DNA of 64,000 bases from Kaistia defluvii (GCF_026343955.1 NZ_JAPKNI010000002.1:62001-126000), one strand, 5' to 3'; numbered from the stretch's first letter, positions 1 through 8,556 are shown. Numbers and translations are program-made. Notes: generated by a model not told the origin, from the sequence alone.

Positions 1-2
1 TC

Positions 3-623
3 CCCAACGGCTCCCCCGCTGCGCTTCATCTCGCCATGTCGGATGCGTCCGGCGATTCAGCGATCTTCGAATATGTCGAAGGCAAGCTGGTGATCCATCA
101 CGGCAAGCAATACACGGTGATGACCAATTCGCCGACTTACGACAAGCAGCTGGCGATGAACGAATACTGGGAAGAGATCGGCGGCCTGACCTTCCTGCCG
201 GGTACCAATCGCGCGGCCGACCGCTTTGCCCGGGCCTCGTTCCTGCTGAGCGCGATCCCGAAGGCGGCGGATCCCAACTACATCAAGAGCGTGCCGCAGC
301 ACTCGTTCGACTATCAGGCCGTCGCCAGCGTCATGGGCGTGCAACGCGCCGTCAGCGTGCCGCTCGGGATCACCACCCCGGACCAGCCGAACATCTCTTC
401 GACCATCTGGCGTTCGATCTCCGATCAGAAGAACCGGATCTACTACTTCGATTCCGCGACCCGGCCGAACACCTTCTGGGTGTCCCTCGACAAGCTCGAC
501 CTGAAGCCCGGCGCCCCGGTCCAGAAGCTGACGATCCAGAACGGCGAGATCTTCGCCGGCGAAGTCGCGGCCGAATTCAAACCGGCCAAGCCGTTCACCT
601 TCCTGCCCGGCAATCCGGAATAG
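3..623 (+). CDS. Choloylglycine hydrolase / penicillin V acylase family protein, 5'-truncated
   Basis: The open frame runs into the window edge; codon 1 here is position 3 and residues such as PNGSPAALHLA precede the first internal ATG at 36, so the true start lies upstream. The visible C-terminal ~207 residues carry the family signature TNSPTYDKQLA and the downstream WRSISD and FWVSLDKLDL segments of linear amide C-N hydrolases (Ntn fold, N-terminal Cys nucleophile). That Cys, and any signal peptide, are outside the window. Substrate (bile salt, penicillin V or acyl-homoserine lactone amide) cannot be told from this part. The gene ends in TAG, followed by a hairpin. Confidence 0.88.
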   Translation, partial: PNGSPAALHLAMSDASGDSAIFEYVEGKLVIHHGKQYTVMTNSPTYDKQLAMNEYWEEIGGLTFLPGTNRAADRFARASFLLSAIPKAADPNYIKSVPQHSFDYQAVASVMGVQRAVSVPLGITTPDQPNISSTIWRSISDQKNRIYYFDSATRPNTFWVSLDKLDLKPGAPVQKLTIQNGEIFAGEVAAEFKPAKPFTFLPGNPE

Positions 624-640
624 CGCAGGACAGTCGGCGT

Positions 641-675
641 GCCGGATCGCCTTATCTGGAGGGCGGTCCGGCTTT
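641..675 (+). terminator. Hairpin terminator after the hydrolase gene
   Basis: An 11-bp stem with one G.U pair (641-651 with 662-672), a 10-nt loop and a short TTT after it, 18 bp past the stop codon. The U-tract is weak, so the call is moderate. Confidence 0.5.
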
Positions 676-917
676 GCCGGCCGCCCTGATCCGCGTGTCT
701 GGATCAGGGCCCATCAGAGGCGCGCGACAGGGTATCCGACGGCCCCTGCTGCGATCGGGATCCGCCCCAACGCCCCGGACGATGCGTCACGCCGCCTGCA
801 TTGGCGGGATCATGAAAAGCGCACGGGAGCTGGCTTTTGCCAGCGTTTTTCGCGACCTTTCCGCAGGATTTCATGGGCTGTTCTGGCATGCCGATCGTAT
901 GGCATAAGAATAATTCA

Positions 918-946
918 TTGACATTCGCCGACTGGTATCGTAAATA
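918..946 (+). promoter_or_regulatory. Sigma-70-type promoter of the cold-shock gene
   Basis: A perfect TTGACA (918-923) is followed by a 17-bp spacer and TAAATA (941-946). The expected start near 953 gives a leader of about 135 nt before the cold-shock ATG, like the long leaders of cspA-type mRNAs. Confidence 0.6.
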
Positions 947-952
947 GGGCGT

Positions 953-1088
953 GCTGAGTTTTGGTTGACGGGCTTTGATTGCCGCGCGATTAGCACCGCG
1001 CTCGAACGAACCTTCCTTTCAAAAATCATTCTATTACGCCATGGCGCCTCGTCGCCGTGGTCACGCAATTTGCTATGGAGGGTTCATC
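953..1088 (+). promoter_or_regulatory. Long 5' leader of the cold-shock mRNA
   Basis: About 135 nt between the predicted start site and the ATG contain no convincing reading frame. A clear GGAGGG ribosome site lies at 1078-1083. Long leaders in cspA-type genes act as temperature-responsive RNA structures; that role is inferred from family knowledge and position, not from a fold I computed. Confidence 0.4.
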
Positions 1089-1298
1089 ATGGCTACAGGT
1101 ACCGTTAAATGGTTCAATTCCACCAAGGGTTTCGGTTTTATCGAGCCTGATAATGGTGGTCCCGACGCCTTCGTGCACATCTCGGCTGTCGAGCGCGCGG
1201 GAATGCGCGAACTCGTCGAAGGCCAGAAGATCGGCTACGAGGTCGAGCGCGACGCCCGGTCGGGCAAGATGTCAGCCTGCAATCTGCAGGCTGCTTAA
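1089..1298 (+). CDS. Cold-shock domain protein (CspA family)
   Basis: A 69-residue single cold-shock domain. RNP1 (KGFGFIEP) and RNP2 (DAFVHIS) are both intact, so it should bind single-stranded RNA and DNA as an RNA chaperone. The length is that of a classical Csp. The start is fixed by GGAGGG seven bases upstream; a longer open frame from 975 runs through the leader and is not used. A strong promoter upstream and a textbook terminator downstream make it a monocistronic unit. Two small basic or charged proteins follow. Confidence 0.95.
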   Translation: MATGTVKWFNSTKGFGFIEPDNGGPDAFVHISAVERAGMRELVEGQKIGYEVERDARSGKMSACNLQAA

Positions 1299-1362
1299 AT
1301 AGGGATCTGCTTTCCTTTGACCACGGATGTACTGGCACTGTTGAAAGCATGAGACCAATGAA

Positions 1363-1390
1363 GGTCAGGCAGATTGCCTGGCCTTTTTTA
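1363..1390 (+). terminator. Rho-independent terminator of the cold-shock gene
   Basis: A 9-bp stem (1363-1371 with 1374-1382, one G.U pair) with a short loop, followed directly by TTTTTTATT. It is the clearest intrinsic terminator in the window. Confidence 0.85.
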
Positions 1391-1416
1391 TTGTCCGTCT
1401 TCAGATCGGAATGACC

Positions 1417-1641
1417 ATGACAGAGACAAGCAGCAAATCTCGTCAAACGGCGGATTTGGCCTTTGGAAAGGTTCAGTCGCAATTCGTAGCGCGCAAGCGC
1501 GTGTTCGATGAACTGGATCTGATCGTGGTTGCTCGCGACGAAAAGACCCTACGCCTGCGCGAGGCTCGCCTTGCAAAGGAAGCCCAGGATCAACTTTCGC
1601 TCCTGGCCAAGAAGCCTTCAAGGCTCGCCTCGAAGGCCTGA
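1417..1641 (+). CDS. Small charged protein of unknown function downstream of the cold-shock gene
   Basis: A 74-residue protein rich in Lys, Arg, Glu and Ala, predicted mostly helical (for example EKTLRLREARLAKEAQDQ), with no signal peptide or membrane segment. The start is placed at 1417 because GGA at 1408-1410 is well spaced for it; ATG at 1411 is too close to that site. Small proteins of this kind sit beside cold-shock genes in many Hyphomicrobiales, as far as I recall, but I know no assigned function. Nucleic-acid binding is only an inference from charge. Confidence 0.7.
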   Translation: MTETSSKSRQTADLAFGKVQSQFVARKRVFDELDLIVVARDEKTLRLREARLAKEAQDQLSLLAKKPSRLASKA

Positions 1642-1678
1642 ATACCCTTCAGTCTGAAACGTCAATTGGAACCTAAGT

Positions 1679-2056
1679 TTGAAAAATATCGCCGATAAAT
1701 TCGCAGACCGTCGCAGCACTTCCGCCGACGCCAAGGCCGCAGCCCTGCGCGCGTATCTCGCCGCCAAGGAAGCTGCCGAACCGACGCTGCTCGCCCGCCA
1801 GGCTGAGCGCAAAGCCGTTGCCGAAGCCCGGGACGCGCGCCGCTTGGAGCGCGAGCGGGTGAAGGCCGAAGAGAATGAGCGCCTTCGCGCCGAAGCCGCA
1901 GAGCGTGAAGCCGCCATCGAGGCCGCCGCCCGCGCCGAGAGCGACGAACGCGAAGCTGCCCAGAAGAACCGCGTTTCGCGCGTCATCGAAGACGAAGCCG
2001 CTCGCAAGGCCGAGCGCGACCGGCGCTACGCCAATCGCAAGGCGCGGCAAGCCTAG
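1679..2056 (+). CDS. DUF6481-like, highly charged coiled-coil protein
   Basis: 125 residues dominated by Ala, Arg and Glu, with a long helical centre (EARDARRLERERVKAEENER) and a basic tail ending RYANRKARQA, matching the DUF6481 proteins often found near alphaproteobacterial cold-shock genes. The start is a TTG with TGGA about eight bases upstream; no ATG or GTG fits better. It lies 37 bp after the preceding small gene, so the two may share a transcript. Function is unknown; RNA or ribosome association is speculation from composition. Confidence 0.75.
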   Translation: MKNIADKFADRRSTSADAKAAALRAYLAAKEAAEPTLLARQAERKAVAEARDARRLERERVKAEENERLRAEAAEREAAIEAAARAESDEREAAQKNRVSRVIEDEAARKAERDRRYANRKARQA

Positions 2057-2128
2057 TCTGCCAAGTCCCTTCGGCCCGGACGGTAGCCACGCTGCCCGGG
2101 CTCGCGGCTTCGCCGATCCGACGCGATA

Positions 2129-2150
2129 TCGCCTATTCGGCGAGATTTTT
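2129..2150 (+). terminator. Possible terminator after the DUF6481-like gene
   Basis: A TCGCC/GGCGA hairpin (2129-2133 with 2139-2143) is followed by GATTTTT. The stem is short but the T-tract is good. Nothing else convincing is present between 2057 and 2381. Confidence 0.45.
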
Positions 2151-2381
2151 CGGGTTCGGCGTCAAGGGAATGGCCGCGCTGGTGGCGTCGCCCCGGCAGA
2201 CCTGTCACGCTTCGCTGGAACCTCAGGCTGCGCCTGTTTCGGGTTCCAGGCTTTCCACAGGCGCTGGTCCTCGTCTTCGACGGGCATGGCGACGCTCCCA
2301 GGTCGCGGGTTGATCCGATCGGGCGCGGCGGCCGTCGCAGGCCGGCGCCCTCCTATTCCACGGCGCGAATGTCACGAACAA

Positions 2382-2404
2382 AGGGGCGCCCGATGGGCGC
2401 CCCT
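2382..2404 (-). terminator. Terminator of the sugar-transport operon (minus strand)
   Basis: A perfect 10-bp GC-rich stem (2382-2391 with 2395-2404) and 3-nt loop. Read on the minus strand it is followed by TTTGTT, 80 bp after the stop of the DJ-1/PfpI gene, so it should end the five-gene minus-strand operon. Confidence 0.75.
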
Positions 2405-2483
2405 CGCATGTCGGCGGCTCTCGCTCAAAATCCCGTGGCGGATGCGGCGGGGCTGGCACTCCCGCCGGCTCGCCGCTTCCGGC

Positions 2484-3077
2484 TCAATTGTGCCGGATTT
2501 CGGTGCCGAGCACCTTGAGGCATTCGCGGATGAATGCCGCCAGCGCCGTCCAGCCCTTGGCCGAGACCATCGTGCCGTCGACATAGGCGTCGGTGGGCGA
2601 AAGGTCGATATAGGTGCCGCCGGCCAGGATCACTTCCGGCTCGCAGGCGCCAAGCGCCGCAACCTTCTTGCCGCGAACCACGCCATCGACCGCGATCAGG
2701 ATCTGGACGCCGTGGCAGATCGTGAAGATCGGCTTCTGCGCCTCGTGGAAGTGGCGGACGATCGCCTGCACACGCTTGTCTGTACGGATATATTCGGGGC
2801 CGCGGCCGCCCGCCGCATAGACGGCGTCGTAGCGGTCCAACTGGGCTTCGGCTTCCGAGAAGGTCTTGTTGATGATGAAGTGATGACCGGGCTTCTCGGT
2901 ATAGGTCTGGTCGCCTTCAAAATCGTGCAGCGACGTCTTGAGGATGTCGCCGGCCTTCTTGTCGGGGCAAATCACGTGAACCGTGTGGCCAACAGCCTCC
3001 ATCGCCTGCTGGAACACGAAGATCTCGTATTCCTCGGTGAAGTCGCCGGTGAGCATCAGGATTTTCTTGCCGGGCAT
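2484..3077 (-). CDS. DJ-1/PfpI family protein
   Basis: 197 residues of DJ-1/PfpI fold. Cys121 sits in the nucleophile elbow TICHGVQ, and the acidic partner lies in FTEEYE near residue 15. The GGRGPEYIR loop at about 90-98 is typical of the protease/chaperone/glyoxalase group. AAGGAAG precedes the ATG. It is the last gene of the operon led by the GntR regulator, 62 bp after the binding-protein gene, so it may detoxify or hydrolyse a product of the transported compound. Which activity it has (deglycase, hydratase, amidase) cannot be told. Confidence 0.88.
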   Translation of the reverse strand: MPGKKILMLTGDFTEEYEIFVFQQAMEAVGHTVHVICPDKKAGDILKTSLHDFEGDQTYTEKPGHHFIINKTFSEAEAQLDRYDAVYAAGGRGPEYIRTDKRVQAIVRHFHEAQKPIFTICHGVQILIAVDGVVRGKKVAALGACEPEVILAGGTYIDLSPTDAYVDGTMVSAKGWTALAAFIRECLKVLGTEIRHN

Positions 3078-3139
3078 TCTTGCTTCCTTCGTGCGGTTGA
3101 AGGGCAGGCGGGTCGTCGACCCGCCTGCCAGTCCGTTTG

Positions 3140-4093
3140 TTAGAACGGCGAATCGGGGAAGTAGTATTCCGCCGCATTGTCCTTGGTGATCAGCGGCGCG
3201 TCGAGCTTCACGACGCCCCGGATCGGGGCCTGGCCGATGAGGTTGGCGACCGTCATGTAGATGGCCGTCTTGATCATCGAAGGCGGATAGGGCGTCTCGA
3301 CGGGCGTCATCGCATCGCCGTCGATAACCTTCTTGATGATTTCCTTCATGCCGTTGCCGCCCAGCGCGTACTTGATCTCGGTACGGCTTGACTGCTTGAT
3401 GGCCTCGAGGACGCCGAGCAGCATGTCGTCGTCATTGGCCCAGACCGCATCGATCTGCGGATACTTGGCCAGGTAGTCCTGCATCAGCTTGAAGGCATCG
3501 TCGCTGTTCCAGTTCGCATACTGGATGTCGAGGATTTTGAGGTCGGATCCCGCGATGCCGTCCTTGAAGCCCTGGATGCGCTCGTCGTCGATGACGGTCG
3601 GAATGCCGCGCAGCACGACAAGATTGCCCTTGCCGCCCAGCTTGTCGACCAGGAACTTGGCGGTGTTCTTGCCGACGGCGATGTTGTCGCCGGCGAGATA
3701 GAGATCCTGGATCGCCGGATCGTTCAGGCCGCGATCGACCACGGTGATGAAGGTGCCTCCCTCCTTTACCGCCTTGACCGGCATGGTGAGCTCTTCCGAT
3801 GTGTGCGGAAGGATCACCAGCGCGTCGAGCTTGCGCCCTGCCGACAGATCTTCCAGCGCGCTGACCTGCGCGGCGGCCGAGGGCGAGGTCTTGACGACGA
3901 CTTCCACATTCGGGAAGGCGGCGTTGATTTCCTTGGCGGCGGCCTGGGCATGATAGACGATGCCGGACGTCCAGCCGTGATCGGCTGCGGGGATCGAGAC
4001 GGCGACGACCTTCTTGTCCGCGGCGATGGCGTTGCCTGCCAGGAGAAGTGCGCCAAGGGTCGCGGCGGTTACTGCCCATTTCATTTTTGTCAT
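3140..4093 (-). CDS. Periplasmic sugar-binding protein of a ribose-type ABC transporter
   Basis: 317 residues with a signal peptide cleaved after GNAIA (about residue 24), then a type I periplasmic-binding fold of the RbsB/XylF group: VVAVSIPAADHGWTSG near the N-terminus, VVDRGLND and AVWANDDDMLLG in the ligand cleft and hinge. It delivers a sugar or polyol to the permease encoded 58 bp upstream in the operon. The ligand is unknown; the neighbouring polyol-type dehydrogenases argue for a small hydroxylated compound. Confidence 0.92.
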   Translation of the reverse strand: MTKMKWAVTAATLGALLLAGNAIAADKKVVAVSIPAADHGWTSGIVYHAQAAAKEINAAFPNVEVVVKTSPSAAAQVSALEDLSAGRKLDALVILPHTSEELTMPVKAVKEGGTFITVVDRGLNDPAIQDLYLAGDNIAVGKNTAKFLVDKLGGKGNLVVLRGIPTVIDDERIQGFKDGIAGSDLKILDIQYANWNSDDAFKLMQDYLAKYPQIDAVWANDDDMLLGVLEAIKQSSRTEIKYALGGNGMKEIIKKVIDGDAMTPVETPYPPSMIKTAIYMTVANLIGQAPIRGVVKLDAPLITKDNAAEYYFPDSPF

Positions 4094-4151
4094 TGTTTCC
4101 TCCCGTTAAGATGGACCGATCGAGAACGAGACCCGCGTGGTCCGGCGCGGG

Positions 4152-5147
4152 CTATTTCGAGAACCTCTGGATCAGCATGGCGATGATGATGATGACGCCC
4201 TGCACGGCGGCCACGAGGTATTCGGAAACGAAATCCGAGAGCACCATCAGGTTGGCGATCAGCTCGAGGATGACGGCGCCGGCGACCGTGCCCCAGATCC
4301 GTCCCTTTCCGCCACGCAGCGCCGTGCCGCCGATCACGACCGCGGTAATCACCTGAAGTTCCCACAGCACGCCGGTGGTCGGCGTTGCCGCGCCGAGGCG
4401 TGGCACGTAGCAGATCGCGGCGATGGCGACGCAGGCGCCCTGGATCACATAGGCGATCGTCCGGGTGCGGATGATCGAGATGCCGGAATAGCGCGCCACA
4501 TCCTCATTGGCACCGGCGGCGGCGCATTGGCGGCCATATTTCGTCTTGTAGAGGATGAAGGCGCCCAGCGCCGCCACGGCGAGCGAGATGAGGATCGGCA
4601 GCGGAATGCCGGCGACCGTGCCGAAATAGACCGGCCGGTAGGCTTCGCGCAGCGTGCGATCGATCGGGATCGTGCCGCCATCCGACATGTAGGTGATCAG
4701 GGCGCGGAAGATGCCCATCGTCCCCAGGGTCGCGATGAAGGGCTCGATCTTGCCGACGGTGACGATGACGCCGTTGACGAGGCCGCAGGCGATGCCGGCC
4801 AGGACCGCGATCGCCATGCCGGCCGGGATCGACCAGAGGCCGACATTCGGCACCATCATGTTCATGCACATGATGGTGATGCCGGTGATGAAGGCGGCCA
4901 TAGAGCCGACCGAGAGATCGAGACCGCCCGAGGAAATCACGAAGGTCGCGCCCACGGCGATGATGGCGATGAAGGCGCTGCGCGTTATGACGTTGCTGAG
5001 ATTGGTCGCGGACAGGAAGTCCGGATTGATCACAAAACCGATGGCGAGCAGCACCAGCAGCGCCAGAAACGGGCCCGCCGCGGCCCAGTTGAAGTTGAAA
5101 TCCCTGTCGCGCTCGAGCCTTCCTGGCTCTGTCGTTGCAACGCTCAT
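4152..5147 (-). CDS. ABC transporter permease, ribose type (RbsC-like)
   Basis: 331 residues with about ten hydrophobic segments. The family signatures SSGGLDLSVGS and VVIGGTALRGGKGRIWGT are both present, placing it in the branched-chain/ribose permease group (BPD_transp_2). The start is the ATG at 5147 preceded by GGGAGGAAG; it overlaps the ATPase stop in ATGA, so translation is coupled. A longer upstream open frame is only the shadow of the ATPase gene. It forms the membrane channel of the importer with the two neighbouring genes. Confidence 0.93.
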   Translation of the reverse strand: MSVATTEPGRLERDRDFNFNWAAAGPFLALLVLLAIGFVINPDFLSATNLSNVITRSAFIAIIAVGATFVISSGGLDLSVGSMAAFITGITIMCMNMMVPNVGLWSIPAGMAIAVLAGIACGLVNGVIVTVGKIEPFIATLGTMGIFRALITYMSDGGTIPIDRTLREAYRPVYFGTVAGIPLPILISLAVAALGAFILYKTKYGRQCAAAGANEDVARYSGISIIRTRTIAYVIQGACVAIAAICYVPRLGAATPTTGVLWELQVITAVVIGGTALRGGKGRIWGTVAGAVILELIANLMVLSDFVSEYLVAAVQGVIIIIAMLIQRFSK

Positions 5148-6718
5148 ACTCTTCCTCCCTCGGTCGCGTGCGCGACCCCCGCCTCGGCGGTGGCGAGCCA
5201 TGCGATATTGCTTTCCGTCATCCGCTCGCCGGCGATCTCGCCGTTGATCCGGCCCTGGCGCATGACCAGGATCCGGTCGCAGAGGCCGATCAGTTCCTGC
5301 ATCTCGGATGAAATGACCACGCAGGCCTTGCCCTCGCTCACCAGCTTGCGGATGAAGGTGTAGATCTGCGCCTTGTTGGCGATGTCGATGCCGCGCGTCG
5401 GCTCGTCGATGATGACGACGCTGGGGTTGGTCAGCAGGATCTTGGCGAGCAGCAGCTTCTGCTGGTTGCCGCCCGAGAGCTGGCCTGCATGCAGGCGGAG
5501 GCTGCGGACGCGGATGTCGTACTGATCGACGGCCTGGTCCAGAGCGACCGCCTCCTGGCGCTTGCGCAGCCACAGTCCTGGATTGAGACGGCGGAGCGCC
5601 GACAGGGTCAGGTTGGGCGCCAGCCGCTCCTGCAGCAGCAATCCTTTGCCCTTCCGGTCCTCGGTCAGATAACCGATGCCGGCGTCGATGGCTTCGCGCG
5701 GGGAGCGGATGGCGATCGGCTGGCCATGCAGCTCGACGTGGGCATCGACAGGCCGCAAGCCGACGATGCCCTCGAACAGTTCGGTTCGACCGGCGCCGAT
5801 CATCCCGGCAAATCCCAGGATCTCGCCCCGGTGCAGGGTGAACGATACGTCGTTGGCGTAGCCGGGAACGGTCGCGTTGTTAACCCGTAGGATGGCCTCG
5901 CCGCGCGGGGCGTCGCTCTTTGGCGGGTAGAGCGCCGACAGTTCGCGACCGACCATCAGTTCGGCCATGTCCATCTGGCTCAGCGTGTGGCCGGCATAGG
6001 TGCCGATCATCTTGCCGTCGCGCAGGACCGTGACCTTGTCGGCCAGACGCTGCACCTCGTCGAGCCGGTGGCTGATATAGAGGACGCCCATATTGCGGTC
6101 CTTCAGGCGCAGCACGATCTCGAGCAATCGCTCGACCTCGTTGCCCGTCAGCACCGCCGTGGGCTCGTCGAAGATCACCAGCTTGTGGTCGTCGAGCAGG
6201 GCGCGCCCGATCTGGATCAGCTGCCGGTCCGCGAGCCCGACGTCGCGCACGAGCGTCCGGGGCGAGACGTGGCAGCCAAGTTCGTCCAGCTTCTCGCGGG
6301 CGATCCTATGCATGGCCCGGTCGTCGACCAGCCCGTTTCGCGTGAGTTCGCGACCCAGAAACAGGTTCTCGGCGACGGTGAGCCCTTCCGCCAGGAGGAT
6401 CTCCTGGTGGACGAGGACGATGCCGGCTTCTTCCGCCTGATGCGGGGTGGCGAAGGCGACCCGTTTTCCCGACACGGCAATCGTGCCGGCGCTCGGCTGC
6501 ACATAGCCGGAAATCAGGCGCATCAGCGTCGACTTGCCGGCGCCGTTCTCGCCGATGATGGCGTGGATCTCGCCAGCGTGAATGTCGATGCCGACATTCG
6601 AGAGCACCGTCACGGGCCCATACTGCTTGGTAAGGTTCGCCGTACGCAGCAGGCAGGGTTCAGCCTGGGTAGCGTCGGGGCGGGGCGGCGTCTGTTGCAT
6701 GTCCGGATCGCGTGCCAT
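5144..6718 (-). CDS. Sugar ABC transporter ATPase with two nucleotide-binding domains (RbsA-like)
   Basis: 524 residues with two ABC domains in tandem. The first has a canonical Walker A (GENGAGKST, about 56-64), a degenerate signature loop (VRDVGLADRQLIQIG in place of LSGGxxQ) and a Walker B with DEPTAVL. The second has the usual degenerate Walker A (GMIGAGRTE), a good signature LSGGNQQK and DEPTRGID. This asymmetry is standard for ribose/xylose-type ATPases. It starts 16 bp after the GntR gene and ends in a 4-bp overlap with the permease. The start is slightly uncertain: an ATG six codons on is also possible and neither has a strong ribosome site. Confidence 0.92.
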   Translation of the reverse strand: MARDPDMQQTPPRPDATQAEPCLLRTANLTKQYGPVTVLSNVGIDIHAGEIHAIIGENGAGKSTLMRLISGYVQPSAGTIAVSGKRVAFATPHQAEEAGIVLVHQEILLAEGLTVAENLFLGRELTRNGLVDDRAMHRIAREKLDELGCHVSPRTLVRDVGLADRQLIQIGRALLDDHKLVIFDEPTAVLTGNEVERLLEIVLRLKDRNMGVLYISHRLDEVQRLADKVTVLRDGKMIGTYAGHTLSQMDMAELMVGRELSALYPPKSDAPRGEAILRVNNATVPGYANDVSFTLHRGEILGFAGMIGAGRTELFEGIVGLRPVDAHVELHGQPIAIRSPREAIDAGIGYLTEDRKGKGLLLQERLAPNLTLSALRRLNPGLWLRKRQEAVALDQAVDQYDIRVRSLRLHAGQLSGGNQQKLLLAKILLTNPSVVIIDEPTRGIDIANKAQIYTFIRKLVSEGKACVVISSEMQELIGLCDRILVMRQGRINGEIAGERMTESNIAWLATAEAGVAHATEGGRV

Positions 6719-6734
6719 GGAAACGGGGAACGGT

Positions 6735-7427
6735 TCAGTCGAAGGCCGGCAGCAGCCGGTCCCGCGAATGCTCGATATGCGCGCGCATTGCCTTGGCGGC
6801 CGCTTCCGGATCCGCGACCGCGAAGGCGTCCAGCAGAGCCTGGTGCTCGTCCAGCGCTTCGGCCGTTACCCGCCAATGGAACATCAGTCGGAAGATGTGA
6901 AAGTGGGTGTGCTGGAAGCCCAGCATCTCGCGGATGAGCTGGTTGCCAGCGAACTCCATGATCTTGTCGTGGAAGATCGCGTCGAGCCTGGCGAAGGTCG
7001 AGTAATGGACATGGTCGTCCTTGCCTTCGCGGCCCGCCATCACACCTGCGGCCTCGCGAAGAATGGCGAGCTTCTCGGCGTCCATCGCCGCGGCGGCCTT
7101 GGCCGCCGCGTCCGGCTCGAGCAGCAGCCGAAGCTCGTAAAGCTCGTCGAAGCGGCGGCGCGTGATCTGCGGAGCGGCCCGATACCCGACGAGATGGGTC
7201 TTGACGACCAGGCCTTCGCCCTCCAGCCGGCCCAGCGCTTCGCGGATCGGGGTCTGCGAGACGCTGAATTCCTTGACGAGGCTGTCCACCGTGATGCGCG
7301 AGCCCGGCGCGATCTTGAGGGCCATCAACTGGTTGAAGATCGCCTCATAGACGTCCTCGGCCAGGCTGTTGGCCCGGTGGATGGCGGCACTGCCCTGGGT
7401 TGTGTCCGTGAAGCGGGTTGAAGTCAT
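6735..7427 (-). CDS. GntR-family transcriptional regulator, FCD subfamily
   Basis: 230 residues with an N-terminal winged helix (about 25-90; VSQTPIREALGRLEGEGLV is the recognition region) and a C-terminal helical FCD domain with the metal-site residues in FHDKIMEFAGN and HIEHSRDR. Such proteins are usually repressors released by a carboxylic acid or sugar acid. It is the first gene of the transporter operon and diverges from the dehydrogenase genes; the palindrome at 7492-7516 is the obvious operator for both arms. Confidence 0.92.
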   Translation of the reverse strand: MTSTRFTDTTQGSAAIHRANSLAEDVYEAIFNQLMALKIAPGSRITVDSLVKEFSVSQTPIREALGRLEGEGLVVKTHLVGYRAAPQITRRRFDELYELRLLLEPDAAAKAAAAMDAEKLAILREAAGVMAGREGKDDHVHYSTFARLDAIFHDKIMEFAGNQLIREMLGFQHTHFHIFRLMFHWRVTAEALDEHQALLDAFAVADPEAAAKAMRAHIEHSRDRLLPAFD

Positions 7428-7447
7428 CGTCTTCCGTCTTTTGCCTA

Positions 7448-7477
7448 TTGACAGGAGCCAGACCTAGCAGGCTATTT
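7448..7477 (+). promoter_or_regulatory. Predicted promoter of the catabolic operon
   Basis: A perfect TTGACA (7448-7453) and a CTATTT (7472-7477) with an 18-bp spacer. Transcription would start close to 7484, just before the palindrome at 7492-7516, which would suit repression by the GntR protein. Confidence 0.45.
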
Positions 7478-7491
7478 GGGCCAACGCAATA

Positions 7492-7516
7492 CTATATCCT
7501 ATAGGATCTGATATAG
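7492..7516. promoter_or_regulatory. Nested palindromic operator, likely for the GntR regulator
   Basis: A perfect 12-bp palindrome ATCCTATAGGAT (7496-7507) lies inside a wider inverted repeat CTATATC (7492-7498) / GATATAG (7510-7516). It is in the 98-bp divergent region between the GntR gene and the Ldh_2 gene, ten bases before the GTG start. FCD-type GntR proteins bind short palindromes of this size. Binding is inferred. Confidence 0.65.
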
Positions 7517-7525
7517 AGTGGGCTC

Positions 7526-8545
7526 GTGAACATCACCGAACAGGCAGCCATGGCGTTGGCCATGGACCTCCTCGATCAGAGAAAAGTGCCGATAGAACAT
7601 GCGCTTATCCAATCGCGCGTGCTGGTGGAGGCCGAACTCAAGGGCCACCCGTCGCATGGTCTGCAGCGTCTGCCCCGCATCCTGAGCCGTCTCGAAAAAG
7701 GTTTGATCGACGGCGAAACCACCGGCGAGGCGCGCTGGCGCTCCGGCGCCGTGCTGGATGTCGACGGCAAGAGAGGGCTCGGCCCGGTTGTAGCCATGGC
7801 GGCGCTGGGTCGCCTGGAGGAGCGTATTGCCGAGACCGGAATCGCGCTGGCGGCGATCCGCAACAACAACCATCTCGGCATGCTGGCGCATTATGTCGAA
7901 CACATCGCGGCGGCGGGGCGCATTGGCATCGCCATGTCTTCGAGCGAGGCGCTGGTCCACCCCCATGGCGGTACCCGGGCCATGCTCGGCACCAACCCCA
8001 TCGCAATCGCCATCCCCACGGCGGACCGCCCGATGGTGCTGGACCTCGCGACCAGCATCGTTTCCATGGGCAAGATCCACTACCACGCTGCAAATGGCTG
8101 GCCGATTCCGGCCGGCTGGGCGCGCGACGCCGAGGGACGTCCGACGACGGATGCCGCCCGCGCGACCCAAGGCGCGATTGCGCCGTTCGGCGGCGCCAAG
8201 GGCTATGGGCTCGGCATGGCCATCGAATTGCTCGTCGCCGCGCTCGCGGGTTCGGCGCTCGCGCCCGATATCCAGGGCACGCTGGATGATCGGTTCGCCT
8301 GCAACAAGGGCGACGTGCTGATCGCGATCGACACGCTCGCCGCCCCCGATCTGGCGTTGCGCCTCTCCGCCTATCTCGACGCCGTCCGATCTTCTGCGCC
8401 CGCCGATCCCGAGATCCCCGTTGGCATTCCTGGCGACGGCGCTTCGCGGCGACGGCAGGCGTTCCTGGCCGACGGCTTCCCGATCGAGGTCCCGCTCTGG
8501 GACGCGTTGAACAGCCTGAATCTCACCCCGTCCTCGGTTCTTTAA
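7526..8545 (+). CDS. Ldh_2 family malate/L-lactate-type dehydrogenase
   Basis: 339 residues of the NAD(P)-dependent Ldh_2 fold (malate, lactate, ureidoglycolate and sugar-acid dehydrogenases), not the Rossmann LDH. Family motifs GHPSHGLQRLPRI, RNNNHLGMLAHYV (catalytic His) and GAKGYGLGMAIELL are all present. The start is a GTG at 7526; no ATG fits the conserved N-terminus. It opens a four-gene operon under the presumed GntR operator, so it probably oxidises a 2-hydroxy acid or polyol derived from the imported compound. Exact substrate unknown. Confidence 0.88.
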   Translation: MNITEQAAMALAMDLLDQRKVPIEHALIQSRVLVEAELKGHPSHGLQRLPRILSRLEKGLIDGETTGEARWRSGAVLDVDGKRGLGPVVAMAALGRLEERIAETGIALAAIRNNNHLGMLAHYVEHIAAAGRIGIAMSSSEALVHPHGGTRAMLGTNPIAIAIPTADRPMVLDLATSIVSMGKIHYHAANGWPIPAGWARDAEGRPTTDAARATQGAIAPFGGAKGYGLGMAIELLVAALAGSALAPDIQGTLDDRFACNKGDVLIAIDTLAAPDLALRLSAYLDAVRSSAPADPEIPVGIPGDGASRRRQAFLADGFPIEVPLWDALNSLNLTPSSVL

Positions 8546-8556
8546 GGAAAACACCA

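Noticed and set aside
1875-3143. A 422-codon open frame on the plus strand
   Set aside because: It covers the DUF6481-like gene in another frame and the DJ-1/PfpI gene in antisense; its composition is that of a shadow frame.
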